From Candidatus Rifleibacteriota bacterium (GTDB lineage: Bacteria; Muiribacteriota; Ozemobacteria; Ozemobacterales; Ozemobacteraceae): a stretch of DNA of 64,000 nt. The stretch lies in NCBI GenBank assembly GCA_015232575.1, contig JADFZL010000019.1, forward strand, positions 62,001 to 126,000, given 5' to 3'. The first letter of the stretch is position 1. Each line of letters opens with the position of its first letter. Positions 44,504-53,389 of the stretch are shown here, one piece after another. Below the pieces are notes generated by a model. That model was not told the DNA's origin, searched no databases, and worked only from the letters and a program-made list of their open reading frames with translations. The position numbers were made by a program, and so were the translations under genes.

Positions 44504-44923
44504 ATGTTCAGAGATATTACAGAAACGCTGAATTTTAGGCTTCTTCAAAAGGCAATGGATGTTGCTACCCTGAGGCATAAAGCTATTTCAAATAATATTT
44601 CGAATGTAAATACACCAGGCTTTAAAAGAAAAATCATTACATTTGAAGAAGAAATGGCCAAAGTTCTGGATAAATCAACTGATCTTGCTGGCAACAGAAC
44701 TGATGACAGGCATATTCCAATTGAAGATGTCAGTTTCTGTGATCTTCAGCCTCGTATTATCACTGATCGCGCTCATGTAATGAGAAACGATAAAAATAAC
44801 ATTGATATCGACACAGAAATGAGCGATCTGGCCAAAAACACAATGACATATCAGTTTTATGCAACGAGAATAAATGGAATGTTCACTCACCTGAATGAAA
44901 TAATTACCAAAGGAGCCAGGTAA
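44504..44923 (+). CDS. flgB: Flagellar basal-body rod protein FlgB
   Basis: 139 residues. N-terminal motif LRHKAISNNISNVNTPGFKR is the conserved rod-protein signature; the C-terminus MTYQFYATRINGMFTHLNEI matches FlgB. FlgB is the proximal rod subunit, exported by the flagellar type III system. It starts 40 nt after hslU, and its last base overlaps the flgC start. Confidence 0.95.
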   Translation: MFRDITETLNFRLLQKAMDVATLRHKAISNNISNVNTPGFKRKIITFEEEMAKVLDKSTDLAGNRTDDRHIPIEDVSFCDLQPRIITDRAHVMRNDKNNIDIDTEMSDLAKNTMTYQFYATRINGMFTHLNEIITKGAR

Positions 44924-45363
44924 TGGGTCTGTTTTCTTCAATTGATATTTCAGCATCAGGGCTTTCGGCTGAACGTCTGAGAATGGATGTAATATCAAAC
45001 AATATTGCAAATGTGAATACCACGCGCACTGAAAAAGGCGGACCATTCAGAAGGGAATTTGCTGTTTTTCAGGCAAGGAATCCTTTTGCCGCGTGGCCAT
45101 ATCTTGAAAAGCGCCCTCCGGAAAAAATCGGAAAAGGCGTCAGAGTAAATGCAATAATGAAAGATCACTCACCTTTCAAGCTTGTTTTTGATCCGGGACA
45201 TGTTGATGCAGATAAAAACGGATATGTTAGAATGCCAAATATTAATCTGGTTCAGGAAATGGTAGACATGATCACTGCAACCAGAGCGTATGAAGCCAAC
45301 GTTACGTGTATAAACTCAGCAAAAGACATTTTTAATAACGCACTTACCATTGGCAGAAGATAA
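44923..45363 (+). CDS. flgC: Flagellar basal-body rod protein FlgC
   Basis: 146 residues. RLRMDVISNNIANVNTTRTE near the N-terminus and NINLVQEMVDMITATRAYEA at the C-terminus are the FlgC/rod-protein signatures that form the coiled-coil rod core. It overlaps flgB by one base (TAATG), so translation is coupled. Confidence 0.96.
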   Translation: MGLFSSIDISASGLSAERLRMDVISNNIANVNTTRTEKGGPFRREFAVFQARNPFAAWPYLEKRPPEKIGKGVRVNAIMKDHSPFKLVFDPGHVDADKNGYVRMPNINLVQEMVDMITATRAYEANVTCINSAKDIFNNALTIGRR

Positions 45364-45404
45364 AAAATAAATTTTACTAGAAAAAATAAGGAGGAATAAT
45401 TCGT

Positions 45405-45707
45405 ATGAGGATATTACAAAACAACCCTTTCCTGGGTACTTCTCAGCTTCAGAATAGTCCGGCAAAAATCGATTCGAAAGAACACTGGGGAAAGTTTGCT
45501 GAAGGTCTTAAAAATGCTATTAATGAAGTTGATACCATGGAAAAAGACGCAGCCGAAATAACAAAAGAAGCCGCGCTGGGCCGAGTAGAAAACCTCCACG
45601 ATGTAATGATAGCCTCTGAAAAAGCTCGCACAGCAATGAATCTGACACTTGAAGTCCGGGCAAAGGTCATTGAAGCCTACAAAGAAATAACCCGCCTCCA
45701 GTTTTAA
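45405..45707 (+). CDS. fliE: Flagellar hook-basal body protein FliE
   Basis: 100 residues with AAGGAGG before the ATG. The C-terminal half carries the FliE pattern ENLHDVMIASEKARTAMNLT followed by LEVRAKVIEAYKEITRLQF. FliE joins the MS ring (FliF) to the rod. In Bacillus fliE directly precedes fliF; here the pair is separated by a repeat block and tmk. Confidence 0.94.
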   Translation: MRILQNNPFLGTSQLQNSPAKIDSKEHWGKFAEGLKNAINEVDTMEKDAAEITKEAALGRVENLHDVMIASEKARTAMNLTLEVRAKVIEAYKEITRLQF

Positions 45708-45719
45708 TTAGTTTCTTTT

Positions 45720-45900
45720 AGAGAGGGGGCACGCGCCCCCTCTCGCCGGTCGAACAAGTTCGACCGTCTCACTCCCCGCGTTCGAGCACTTTGTGCTCTC
45801 AGGGGGCACGCGCCCCCTCTCGCCGGTCGAACAAGTTCGACCGTCTCACTCCCCGCGTTCGAGCACTTTGTGCTCTCAGGGGGCGTATTCGAACACTTTT
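45720..45900. repeat. 77-bp triple-hairpin repeat, family B, two tandem copies plus a partial third
   Basis: AGGGGGCACGCG starts at 45724 and 45801, and a truncated third copy starts at 45878 (AGGGGGCGTATTCGAACACT): exact 77-bp spacing. Each full unit has GAGGGGGC-ACGC-GCCCCCTC (copy 2 begins with CAGGGGGC), GGTCGAACAAGTTCGACC and GAGCACTTTGTGCTC. It begins about 12 nt after the fliE stop. Confidence 0.92.
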
Positions 45901-46008
45901 TGCAATCAATCGTTAGAATAACTTAGTAAAATTCCCTGTTTTCAGGCATCGTTATATTTAAAAGATGTCAGAATTAGGGTATTTTTGCTGTTTTTAGGCA
46001 ATTATGGT

Positions 46009-46037
46009 TTGACATAACGGAAATGATCGTTTATACT
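46009..46037 (+). promoter_or_regulatory. Sigma70-type promoter for tmk (and perhaps fliF onward)
   Basis: TTGACA (46009-46014), 17-nt spacer, TATACT (46032-46037): a perfect -35 and a five-of-six -10. The transcript would start near 46044, about 150 nt before the tmk ATG. Confidence 0.75.
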
Positions 46038-46193
46038 AGCTTCCCCGGTTTCCAGAGAATGATCCTTTTCACTGCTCATCTGTCATATTCATCCTGAAAT
46101 AAAGGTTAAACACATCTCAGCAGAAAGTTCAGAATTCTTTACTCTGTACCTTAACCGGGAATTATCCGGTTGCCGGAACTTGCAGGAGTGTCA

Positions 46194-46922
46194 ATGAATA
46201 CCAGAAAAAACTTCCTTATCAACATTGAGGGAATTGATGGCGCAGGAAAAGGAACACAAACCCAGATCCTGTATAAGACTCTTTTAGAAATGAAGTACCC
46301 CGCTAAGTTTCTCTCTTTCCCTGATTATGATACTTTTTTCGGAAAAATGGTAGGTAAATATCTTAATGGCGGGTATGGAACACTTTCATCTGTTCCTGTT
46401 GAATTCGCTACCCTGCTGTATGCATTAAACAGATGGGAATTTTTTCGAGACTTACCGGCAAAAAATGAAAACGAACAACCCAATCTATTCGTAATCGACA
46501 GATACGTTCCATCAAATATTGCTCACCAGATTGCAAAAGTCCAGCAGTCAGAAAGAAAGGATTTATTTCTCTGGTTAAACAAATTGGAGCACGAAGTTTT
46601 CGGCATTCCAAAACCTGATATTGTCCTTGTCCTGGATGTAGACCCGGACTCAGCAGCAAACCAGGTTTTACAGAAAAACCGCCGCTCTTACACCGATAAG
46701 AAAATGGATATTCATGAAGAAAACAAGTCATATCTGAAAAAAGTAAGAGAAGTCTTTCTGGAACTTTGTAATACAGAAGAAAATTATTTTCTGATCGACT
46801 GTAACGATGAAAAGGGCGTTAAACCAATTGATTTCATCTCAGCAAAAATCTGGAAAATCGTAGAAGAAAACCTGAAAAAACACGGAATCTCGTGCAGAGA
46901 CGCGGAGACGCTGAGGGAATGA
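46194..46922 (+). CDS. tmk: Thymidylate kinase
   Basis: 242 residues from the ATG at 46194 with CAGGAG six bases upstream. P-loop EGIDGAGKGTQTQIL, the DR(Y) motif in VIDRYVPSNIAHQ, and the lid region QKNRRSYTDKKMDIHEENKS. It phosphorylates dTMP to dTDP. The last dozen residues (GISCRDAETLRE) are encoded by GCAGAGACGCGGAGACGCTG, a piece of a common interspersed repeat type, so the C-terminal tail may be a recent extension. It is inserted between fliE and fliF, breaking an otherwise standard flagellar order. Confidence 0.9.
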   Translation: MNTRKNFLINIEGIDGAGKGTQTQILYKTLLEMKYPAKFLSFPDYDTFFGKMVGKYLNGGYGTLSSVPVEFATLLYALNRWEFFRDLPAKNENEQPNLFVIDRYVPSNIAHQIAKVQQSERKDLFLWLNKLEHEVFGIPKPDIVLVLDVDPDSAANQVLQKNRRSYTDKKMDIHEENKSYLKKVREVFLELCNTEENYFLIDCNDEKGVKPIDFISAKIWKIVEENLKKHGISCRDAETLRE

Positions 46923-47368
46923 GACGCAGATATTGTGATTGAAGTTACTATTTAATGTGCTTGATACTGCAAAAAGGTAATATTACTACAGAAAAATAAT
47001 ACGATTTCCAAAATTGTTGAGCAGGAGTGCAATCCCAAAATTAAGGTAGTAATTTGAATGTCACATTGGCCGAAGGGAGAGATCTCCGGAGGGTAAGCAG
47101 ATTTCTCCCTTCGGTCGAAATGACAGCGAAATACAAGGCAATTGCACCGTATTATTGAGCAGTTACAAAAACTCTGTGAATTTGCTACAGTGTCAAAAAT
47201 ATAAGAAAAAAAGTTTCCCCTTAGACTATGATTATCACAGAATTCTTAATTTTTTTTTAAAAAAAGTACTTTTTGCTATTTAAAAAATACAAGTAAAACT
47301 TTATAATCAGTAATTGAAGTTTGTAAAAAAATTTTTACATATCAGATAATTTTTCAGGAGTAACACAG
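46923..47368. other. Non-coding region upstream of fliF
   Basis: 446 bases with a family A repeat (47059-47125) and very AT-rich DNA. A TATAAT at 47302-47307 lies 62 nt before the fliF start but has no well-spaced -35. No sigma-28-like GCCGATAA and no sigma-54-like GG-N10-GC pair was noticed. Confidence 0.5.
47059..47125. repeat. Dispersed paired-arm repeat, family A, copy at 47.1 kb
   Basis: Arms at 47059-47085 (GGCCGAAGGGAGAGATCT) and 47099-47125 (AGATTTCTCCCTTCGGTCGA, then AATGACA) with a short loop. The sequence after the right arm (TTATTGAGCAGTTACAAAAA ... GAATTTGCTACAGTGTCA, to about 47195) is also similar to that after the copy at 58.3 kb, so the mobile unit is longer than the arms. 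Confidence 0.8.
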
Positions 47369-49273
47369 GTGACTGAATTTCTGAGGCAACTATGGGATCT
47401 GATAAACAAGCTGCCTAAAGCTCAAAAGATTGTTCTTGGCATATCTGTAGCCGCCGTAATGATTGGAATAATCGTTGCCGCCATGTGGGGTGCACAGAAA
47501 GATTATATCCAGCTTTTTGAAGAAGAACTGAAGATTGAAGATGCTGCAAAGGTCACTGCCAAACTGAAAGAACTCGCAATAGAATATAAACTTGGAAAAA
47601 ACAGCACTGACATCCTTGTTCCGATTACCGATAAGAGCTTCATTCTTCTGAAACTTGCTCAGGAAAAAACACTTCCACAGGCACGACCCGGATGGCAAAA
47701 ACTCATTGATGAACGTTCTATTTTTGCCGGAACAACTCAACAGGAATTTGATCTGAACTTCATAAGAGGCTTACAGGACGAACTTGAGTCCGGTCTCGTA
47801 AAACTTGAACCAATAGAAAACGCAAAAGTTTATATTGTCAAGCCTAAAAAAGAACTTTTCAAAGAAGACCAGAAAGATCCTACTGCAAGCGTCTTTTTAA
47901 AATTAAAACCAAACTATGAAATAACAAAAGAACAGGTAAGAGCTATCAGAGACTGGATTTCATCAGCAGTTGAAGGGTTAAAGCCTGAGAATATAAAAAT
48001 TGCCGACTCCGCTGCCCGCGATTTAACCCGCGTTCTGACAGAAGACGAAGACATGTCTCTGGACAAAATAAAATCTGCTCAGGCGAAACATACAGCCCAT
48101 TATGAAAAGACTCTTGAACGAAAGCTCCAGACACAACTTGAAGAAGTTTTTGGCACCGGCAAGGCAGTAGTCAGAGTTACAGCTACTCTTGATTTCGATC
48201 AGAAGGAAGCAGTCAGTGATGTAATAATTCCACCTCTTGACGGCGCATCATCAGGAATTGTAATATCAGCTAAAGATGAAGACGAAAATTATCAGGGCAC
48301 AGATCTTGTTCAGGAAGGAGAACCGGGCGTAAACTCGAATCTTCCGCCTGGAGCACCTTCTTACCCTGGTGGTGAAGGAAAAGTAACAAATAAATATGCA
48401 CGCACAGCAAGTATTAAGAATTATGAAGTCAGCCGTTCAAAAGAAAAATTCGTTAAAGAACAGGGCAGCCTTAAACGTTTATCGGTCTCAGTAATACTTG
48501 ACTCTGACCCGCTGAAACTCGGAGCCAACGTCGAAGAACAGATCAGATCAACAGCTCAGGCAACTGTCGGATTTAATAAAAAACGCGGTGATATTTTTAC
48601 ACTGATGGTAATTCCATTCAATAAGGCACTCGCGGAACAGGCGCAGTCAGAAATGTCAGAGCGCCAATCTCAGGAGAAAAGAATGTTCATGATTGTCCTC
48701 GGGGTACTGATGTCAATTCCGATCCTGATCGGGTTGATATACATCTTTGTGAGATTTGCCAGAAGCAGAGCACTTGCCCGTGAAAAGGAAATTATTGACA
48801 AAGCAACTGCAGCTGCAGAAGAGCAGCGCATCCAGGAAGAAGTCAAGCAGAAAAAGATGCTTGAACAAAACCAGCAGGAATGGGAACATCGCTTCACTGA
48901 TATTACAAATTTCTTTCCTGAAATTACCGACGCCGAAGAGAAAAAACGCCGGGTTCAGGAAGCGCGCCTTAAAGCTTATCAGTTTGCACGCACAAACGAA
49001 CACCTACCTGTAGACTTTGAAGAAATGACACCTGAAGAAAAGTATCTGTATCGCGAATCATTCAAACGCAAAGCAGATAACACGCTTGAAGAGGGAATTG
49101 ACCGACTCATGACTATCATTGGTGAACGCGAAAAACAGCGTCAGATGGAACTTGAAAAACTTCAGGCCGAAGCACAGAAACGTGTAAACGTCGAAGAACA
49201 GGTTAAACAGATGATAACCGAGAAACCTGAGGATGCAATACAGGTTATTAAAATCTGGCTCGAAGAATCATAA
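47369..49273 (+). CDS. fliF: Flagellar MS-ring protein FliF
   Basis: 634 residues, GTG start with AGGAG eight bases upstream. First transmembrane helix at about residues 20-43 (VLGISVAAVMIGIIVAAMW), ring-building motifs (KNSTDILVPI, GWQKLIDERSIFAGTTQQEF), second helix at about 435-457 (MFMIVLGVLMSIPILIGLIY). The cytoplasmic tail is long, charged and coiled (about 175 residues) with a C-terminal FliG-binding segment EDAIQVIKIWLEES. FliF multimers form the MS ring and housing for the export apparatus. The cytoplasmic tail is longer than in Salmonella. Confidence 0.96.
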   Translation: MTEFLRQLWDLINKLPKAQKIVLGISVAAVMIGIIVAAMWGAQKDYIQLFEEELKIEDAAKVTAKLKELAIEYKLGKNSTDILVPITDKSFILLKLAQEKTLPQARPGWQKLIDERSIFAGTTQQEFDLNFIRGLQDELESGLVKLEPIENAKVYIVKPKKELFKEDQKDPTASVFLKLKPNYEITKEQVRAIRDWISSAVEGLKPENIKIADSAARDLTRVLTEDEDMSLDKIKSAQAKHTAHYEKTLERKLQTQLEEVFGTGKAVVRVTATLDFDQKEAVSDVIIPPLDGASSGIVISAKDEDENYQGTDLVQEGEPGVNSNLPPGAPSYPGGEGKVTNKYARTASIKNYEVSRSKEKFVKEQGSLKRLSVSVILDSDPLKLGANVEEQIRSTAQATVGFNKKRGDIFTLMVIPFNKALAEQAQSEMSERQSQEKRMFMIVLGVLMSIPILIGLIYIFVRFARSRALAREKEIIDKATAAAEEQRIQEEVKQKKMLEQNQQEWEHRFTDITNFFPEITDAEEKKRRVQEARLKAYQFARTNEHLPVDFEEMTPEEKYLYRESFKRKADNTLEEGIDRLMTIIGEREKQRQMELEKLQAEAQKRVNVEEQVKQMITEKPEDAIQVIKIWLEES

Positions 49274-49305
49274 ATCAATCCACAGGAAGGAGAAACTCAT
49301 AAAAA

Positions 49306-50364
49306 TTGGCGATTCAAAAAAAATCAACGATATTATCTTCGCTCAGCTCAATTGATCCTGACAAACCGCCATTATCAGGTGCAGTTAAATCGGCAATTCT
49401 CATGATCTTCCTGGGACCTGAACACAGCACAACGCTTTTCGGCGGTCTCAGCGATACTGAAATTGAGCAGATTACTCTTCAGATTGCGAAACAGCGCAAG
49501 ATTTCAGCAGAAGACAAGGAAAGCGTTCTTGCCGAATTCTGCCAGCTCATGATGGCAAAACAGTTCTACTCGGAAGGCGGTATCGAATATGCCAAAGTCC
49601 TTCTGGAAAAAGCTGTAGGTCCGGTAAAGACCCAGGAAATTATTTCCAAAATGGGTTCCTCTCTGATCGTAAGGCCTTTCGAAGCCGCCAGAGCAGCCGA
49701 TCCAACGCAGCTTGCCACACTCATACAAACGGAACATCCACAGACAATTGCTCTCGTAATTTCATATCTTCCGGCTGATAAATCAGCGACAATTCTTGAA
49801 TCGATGCCGCAGGAAATTCAGACCGAAATTGCAAAAAGACTTGCACTCATGGACAGAACCAGCCCTGACGTAACAAAAGAGCTTGAAAACTACCTTGAAA
49901 GAAAGCTGGGTTCAATCATTGGCCAGGATCTCACTAACGTCGGTGGAATTGACACCCTCGTAAATATCCTGAACGCCGTCGGACGTGCAACGGAAAAAAC
50001 TATTATCGAAACCATGGAAGTCCAGGACCCGAGCCTGGCAGAAGAAATCAAGAAACGTCTGTTTGTATTCGAAGATGTTGTTCTTATCGACGATCGCGGA
50101 ATTCAGAGACTGCTGAAAGAAGTAGATCCGAAGGATCTGTCACTGTCTTTGAAGGGCGCAAACGACGAAGTAAAAGAAAAATTCTTCAAAAACATGTCAA
50201 AACGCGCAGCAGAAATGCTCAAGGAAGAAATGTCATATTCCGGTCCTGTCAGAATGCGAGACGTGGAGCTTGCACAGCAGCGTATCGTTCTGATCGTGAA
50301 GAACCTCGAAAGAAGCGAGGAAATAATCGTATCCAGACCGGGAGAGGAGGAACTCGTTGGTTGA
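49306..50364 (+). CDS. fliG: Flagellar motor switch protein FliG
   Basis: 352 residues, TTG start with GGAAGGAG some 12 bases upstream. N-terminal FliF-binding domain (AILMIFLGPEHSTTLFGGLS), middle domain with EHPQTIALVISYLP, and C-terminal torque domain with FVFEDVVLIDDRGIQRLLKE followed by FKNMSKRAAEMLKEEM. The charged torque residues (DDR) are intact. It forms the upper switch ring and interacts with the stator. Its last codons overlap the start of a FliG C-terminal-like gene. Confidence 0.96.
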   Translation: MAIQKKSTILSSLSSIDPDKPPLSGAVKSAILMIFLGPEHSTTLFGGLSDTEIEQITLQIAKQRKISAEDKESVLAEFCQLMMAKQFYSEGGIEYAKVLLEKAVGPVKTQEIISKMGSSLIVRPFEAARAADPTQLATLIQTEHPQTIALVISYLPADKSATILESMPQEIQTEIAKRLALMDRTSPDVTKELENYLERKLGSIIGQDLTNVGGIDTLVNILNAVGRATEKTIIETMEVQDPSLAEEIKKRLFVFEDVVLIDDRGIQRLLKEVDPKDLSLSLKGANDEVKEKFFKNMSKRAAEMLKEEMSYSGPVRMRDVELAQQRIVLIVKNLERSEEIIVSRPGEEELVG

Positions 50365-50797
50365 TCCATGGGCTGGCCGAAAAGGTATTGATATTCTTGC
50401 CGACATAATGGCACACATGAAACCCGCTTCGTGTGAAAATCTTATTTCCAACCTCAATAAACAGCTTCCAAAAGTTGCTACTGAGCTCAGAAACAGGCTT
50501 TTCACTTTTGAAAGACTTGCAGAATGTGACAGCAGAGGCATGCAGCTTCTTCTGAAAAATACTTCCATGACTGATCTTGCTAATGCACTTAAAGGAGCTT
50601 CCAAACCAGTCTTGAGAAATATTGCAGATAACATGAGCAAACGAGCAATAGCAGACCTTCAGGAGGAAATCAGGAGACTCGGTCCGACATCACAGAATGA
50701 AATCAGCGCAGCACGGGAAAGAATACTTTCGGCTGCGAAAGAGCTCATACTGGCAAGACAGATGCGCCTTGTTGCTCCAAATGAACAGATCGTATAG
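50357..50797 (+). CDS. FliG C-terminal-domain-only paralogue
   Basis: 146 residues starting at a TTG (GGAGG seven bases upstream) that overlaps the fliG stop by 8 bases. It aligns with the last third of the upstream FliG: LFTFERLAECDSRGMQLLLK against LFVFEDVVLIDDRGIQRLLK, then ANALKGASKPVLRNI, DNMSKRAIADLQEEIRRLGP and ARERILSAAKEL. The torque-helix DDR has become DSR. There is no FliF-binding or full middle domain. It probably arose by partial duplication and may associate with the switch complex or with FliH/FliI, whose genes follow; function is inference. I do not know a named counterpart. Confidence 0.75.
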   Translation: MVDPWAGRKGIDILADIMAHMKPASCENLISNLNKQLPKVATELRNRLFTFERLAECDSRGMQLLLKNTSMTDLANALKGASKPVLRNIADNMSKRAIADLQEEIRRLGPTSQNEISAARERILSAAKELILARQMRLVAPNEQIV

Positions 50798-50845
50798 ATA
50801 ATGCCGGCAGATACAGCACTTATTGAAAAAGAGAATTGAGAAAAC

Positions 50846-52036
50846 ATGGCTAAAGTATTCAAATCATATCAGATAAAGGTTGAGCCGAAACAGACAACAA
50901 AGGTTCCAACCTTTGTTGTGCCACCGCCGAAACCAATTCGTTCTGCATCACCTCAACAGCATCCGGCAAAACCTGAGCAGTTCAAACAGGCTTCGCCGGA
51001 AGAACTTGCAGCGTTACACTCGTCAGAAGAAGGTTCTGACGAAACCGCAGACACATCAACTTCTGACACACCCGAAGGTCAGAGCGGTTCACCAGGCCCG
51101 GCAGATTCTGCGCAGTCAGCTGGTTCTGATTTTAGTGCTTTTGCCGGCATTCTGGAAAGCCAGGCTGCTGCGGCAAATGAAAAAGCCCCTCCTCAGAGCT
51201 TTTCAAATCTTCTTTCTTCGAGAGCTGCGGCAGCACTGTCTGCTGCAAACCGCAAACAGAAGGAACTTACAGAACTTGAGGCACACCTGCATCAATGGGA
51301 AACAGAACTGAAAGCCCGTGCTGCCGAAATTGAAGAAGCTGCAAAAAAAAATCACCAGGAACACCTTCAACGCAGAAAATCGCTCGACGAAGAATCGGCA
51401 CGTATTCTTGACACTGCAAAAAAAACCGCAGAAAACCTCCTGGCCAGTGCCCAGGCAGAAGCTATAACCATAAAAAAATCCATCATGATTGAAGCCGAAG
51501 ATTCAAAAAGCAGAGCACATAAAGAAGGTTATTCTCTGGGCGAAAGCAAGGGCTTAAGCGAAGGCGAGAAACAGGGATTCCACGAAGGAAAACTCGAATG
51601 GCAAAGCGTTATTCAGGAATCGGAAACCCTTATAAACGAATTACAGACGAGCCGAATGGGAATTCTGAAATCTACCGAGGAAGAAATGCTCAAACTTGTT
51701 TCAAGCTTTGCAAAACGTATTATCAAAGCCGAAATAAAATCTGACCCGGAAATAATACTCAGAAACATTGACGAAGCAATAAATAAAATTTCCTCTGTTG
51801 ACAAAATAGTTCTGAAAATTAACCTCAAGGACAAAGCAATGGCCGATGCAAGAAAACAGGATTTCATTGCAAAACTTTCGGGAGTATCAGAACTTGCAAT
51901 TATCGAAGATTCATCATTATCTCCAGGCGGAGTGAAAATTGAAACTGGCGTTGGAACTGTTGATGCAACTATTGAAGCACAGGCTGAAGAACTCGAAAAA
52001 GCACTGTTTAAAGCCATGCAAGCTCCAAATGAATAA
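50846..52036 (+). CDS. fliH: FliH-like flagellar export regulator with long N-terminal extension
   Basis: 396 residues, longer than typical FliH (about 230). Residues 1-130 are Pro/Ser/Ala-rich and disordered. About 135-185 form a coiled coil (KELTELEAHLHQWETELKAR). Then comes the glycine-repeat helix GYSLGESKGLSEGEKQGFHE typical of FliH, and a C-terminal V-ATPase-E-like domain (EEEMLKLVSSFAKRIIKAEI, LSPGGVKIETGVGTVDATI). FliH binds the export ATPase FliI and restrains it near the basal body. Position directly upstream of fliI supports the call. Confidence 0.85.
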   Translation: MAKVFKSYQIKVEPKQTTKVPTFVVPPPKPIRSASPQQHPAKPEQFKQASPEELAALHSSEEGSDETADTSTSDTPEGQSGSPGPADSAQSAGSDFSAFAGILESQAAAANEKAPPQSFSNLLSSRAAAALSAANRKQKELTELEAHLHQWETELKARAAEIEEAAKKNHQEHLQRRKSLDEESARILDTAKKTAENLLASAQAEAITIKKSIMIEAEDSKSRAHKEGYSLGESKGLSEGEKQGFHEGKLEWQSVIQESETLINELQTSRMGILKSTEEEMLKLVSSFAKRIIKAEIKSDPEIILRNIDEAINKISSVDKIVLKINLKDKAMADARKQDFIAKLSGVSELAIIEDSSLSPGGVKIETGVGTVDATIEAQAEELEKALFKAMQAPNE

Positions 52037-52081
52037 ACCTGAAAGTAACTTTAAATTACTTTGCCTCATGGCGGACCATTT

Positions 52082-53386
52082 ATGAGTTTTCCTTTCGAGA
52101 AATATCAAAATGCACTCGCGAAAGCTGAGACAATAAGACTTTCAGGCAAGGTAACACAGGTTGTGGGTCTCATTGTCGAAGCTACTGGTCCTCAGATGTC
52201 AGTCGGCGAAGTTGGAAGAATCAGCACCCCAAATGGTTTTCTTCCATGCGAAGTAGTTGGATTCAGACGAGGCGCCGTTCTTATGATGCCTCTGATTCAA
52301 ACAGAAGGAATAAGACAGGGAAGCGAGGTTATTCCGCTCGGAAGACAACTTACCGCTCCAGCCGGTGATAGACTTCTCGGTAGAATACTTGACGGTCTCG
52401 GCGAACCTATTGATGAAAAAGGACCCCTTCCTGACGGACTGGCAAGAGTTCCGATTAACCGTGACCCACCTTCTCCATTTTCCAGAAAGAGAATTTCATC
52501 TATTCTTGGAACTGGAGTAAAAGTTATCGACACTCTTCTAACACTTGGACGAGGCCAGAGAATAGGAATATTCGCCGGAAGCGGCGTGGGCAAGAGCACT
52601 CTGATGGGAATGATAAGCCGTTCTTCACAGGCTGACGTAAACGTCATCGGTCTTGTAGGCGAACGGGGAAGAGAAGTGCGGGAATTTATTGAAAAAGATC
52701 TCGGTGTGGAAGGTCTGAAAAGATCTGTTGTAGTTGTAGCAACTTCAGACAGACCAGCACTGGTCAGAATAAAAGCCGCTTATACTGCAACTGCGATTGC
52801 TGAATACTTTCGCGATCAGGGAAAAAATGTCATTCTCATGATGGATTCAGTTACACGTTTCGCACTTGCACAGCGCGAAGTCGGTCTGGCTGTAGGCGAA
52901 CCTCCGACAACACGCGGTTATACGCCGTCAGTCTTTTCTCTGCTTCCAAGGCTGCTTGAGCGTGCCGGCACTTCCAGTCATGGAACAATAACGGGAATAT
53001 ATACTGTTCTCGTTGAAGGCGGTGACATGGATGAACCTGTGGCTGATGCCGTCAGAGGTATTCTTGATGGTCACTTCGTCCTGACAAGAGAACTCGCCCA
53101 GCAGAATGTTTATCCGGCAATCGACATTCTTCAGAGTATTTCGAGACTTATGCCCGATATCTGCACAAAAAGACACATGGATGCGGCAAACAGGATTCGC
53201 GATCTTTACGCCACCTATCAGCAGGCGGCTGACCTTATCAACATCGGAGCATATAAAGCCGGCACAAACCCGAAAATTGATGAAGCCGTGCAGAAGATGC
53301 CAAAAATTACTGAATTCATAAAACAGGGAATTAAAGAAGCTGTTCCAGCTGAAGTTTCGATGAAAGCAATTGAAGGACTGGTATAA
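52082..53386 (+). CDS. fliI: Flagellum-specific ATPase FliI
   Basis: 434 residues. I chose the ATG at 52082 (GGCGGA six bases upstream) over an in-frame TTG at 52061. Walker A is GIFAGSGVGKSTLMGM, Walker B NVILMMDSVTRFALAQREV, and VLVEGGDMDEPVADAVRGIL is the conserved family signature related to F1-beta. It energises substrate unfolding for the flagellar type III export gate. Confidence 0.96.
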   Translation: MSFPFEKYQNALAKAETIRLSGKVTQVVGLIVEATGPQMSVGEVGRISTPNGFLPCEVVGFRRGAVLMMPLIQTEGIRQGSEVIPLGRQLTAPAGDRLLGRILDGLGEPIDEKGPLPDGLARVPINRDPPSPFSRKRISSILGTGVKVIDTLLTLGRGQRIGIFAGSGVGKSTLMGMISRSSQADVNVIGLVGERGREVREFIEKDLGVEGLKRSVVVVATSDRPALVRIKAAYTATAIAEYFRDQGKNVILMMDSVTRFALAQREVGLAVGEPPTTRGYTPSVFSLLPRLLERAGTSSHGTITGIYTVLVEGGDMDEPVADAVRGILDGHFVLTRELAQQNVYPAIDILQSISRLMPDICTKRHMDAANRIRDLYATYQQAADLINIGAYKAGTNPKIDEAVQKMPKITEFIKQGIKEAVPAEVSMKAIEGLV

Positions 53387-53389
53387 TGA

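Larger units (their letters stand above)
45708..46193. other. Non-coding region: triple-hairpin repeats and tmk leader
   Basis: 486 bases. 45716-45900 is the tandem family B repeat. After it lies AT-rich DNA, the tmk promoter (46009-46037), and an untranslated leader of about 150 nt containing ATGATCCTTTTCACTGCTCA and GTACCTTAACCGGGAATTAT. No ORF or known riboswitch was recognised in the leader. Confidence 0.6.

Noticed and set aside
46044..46193. Riboswitch in the long tmk leader
   Set aside because: The 150-nt leader is long, but I could not recognise a conserved riboswitch core or a terminator/antiterminator pair.
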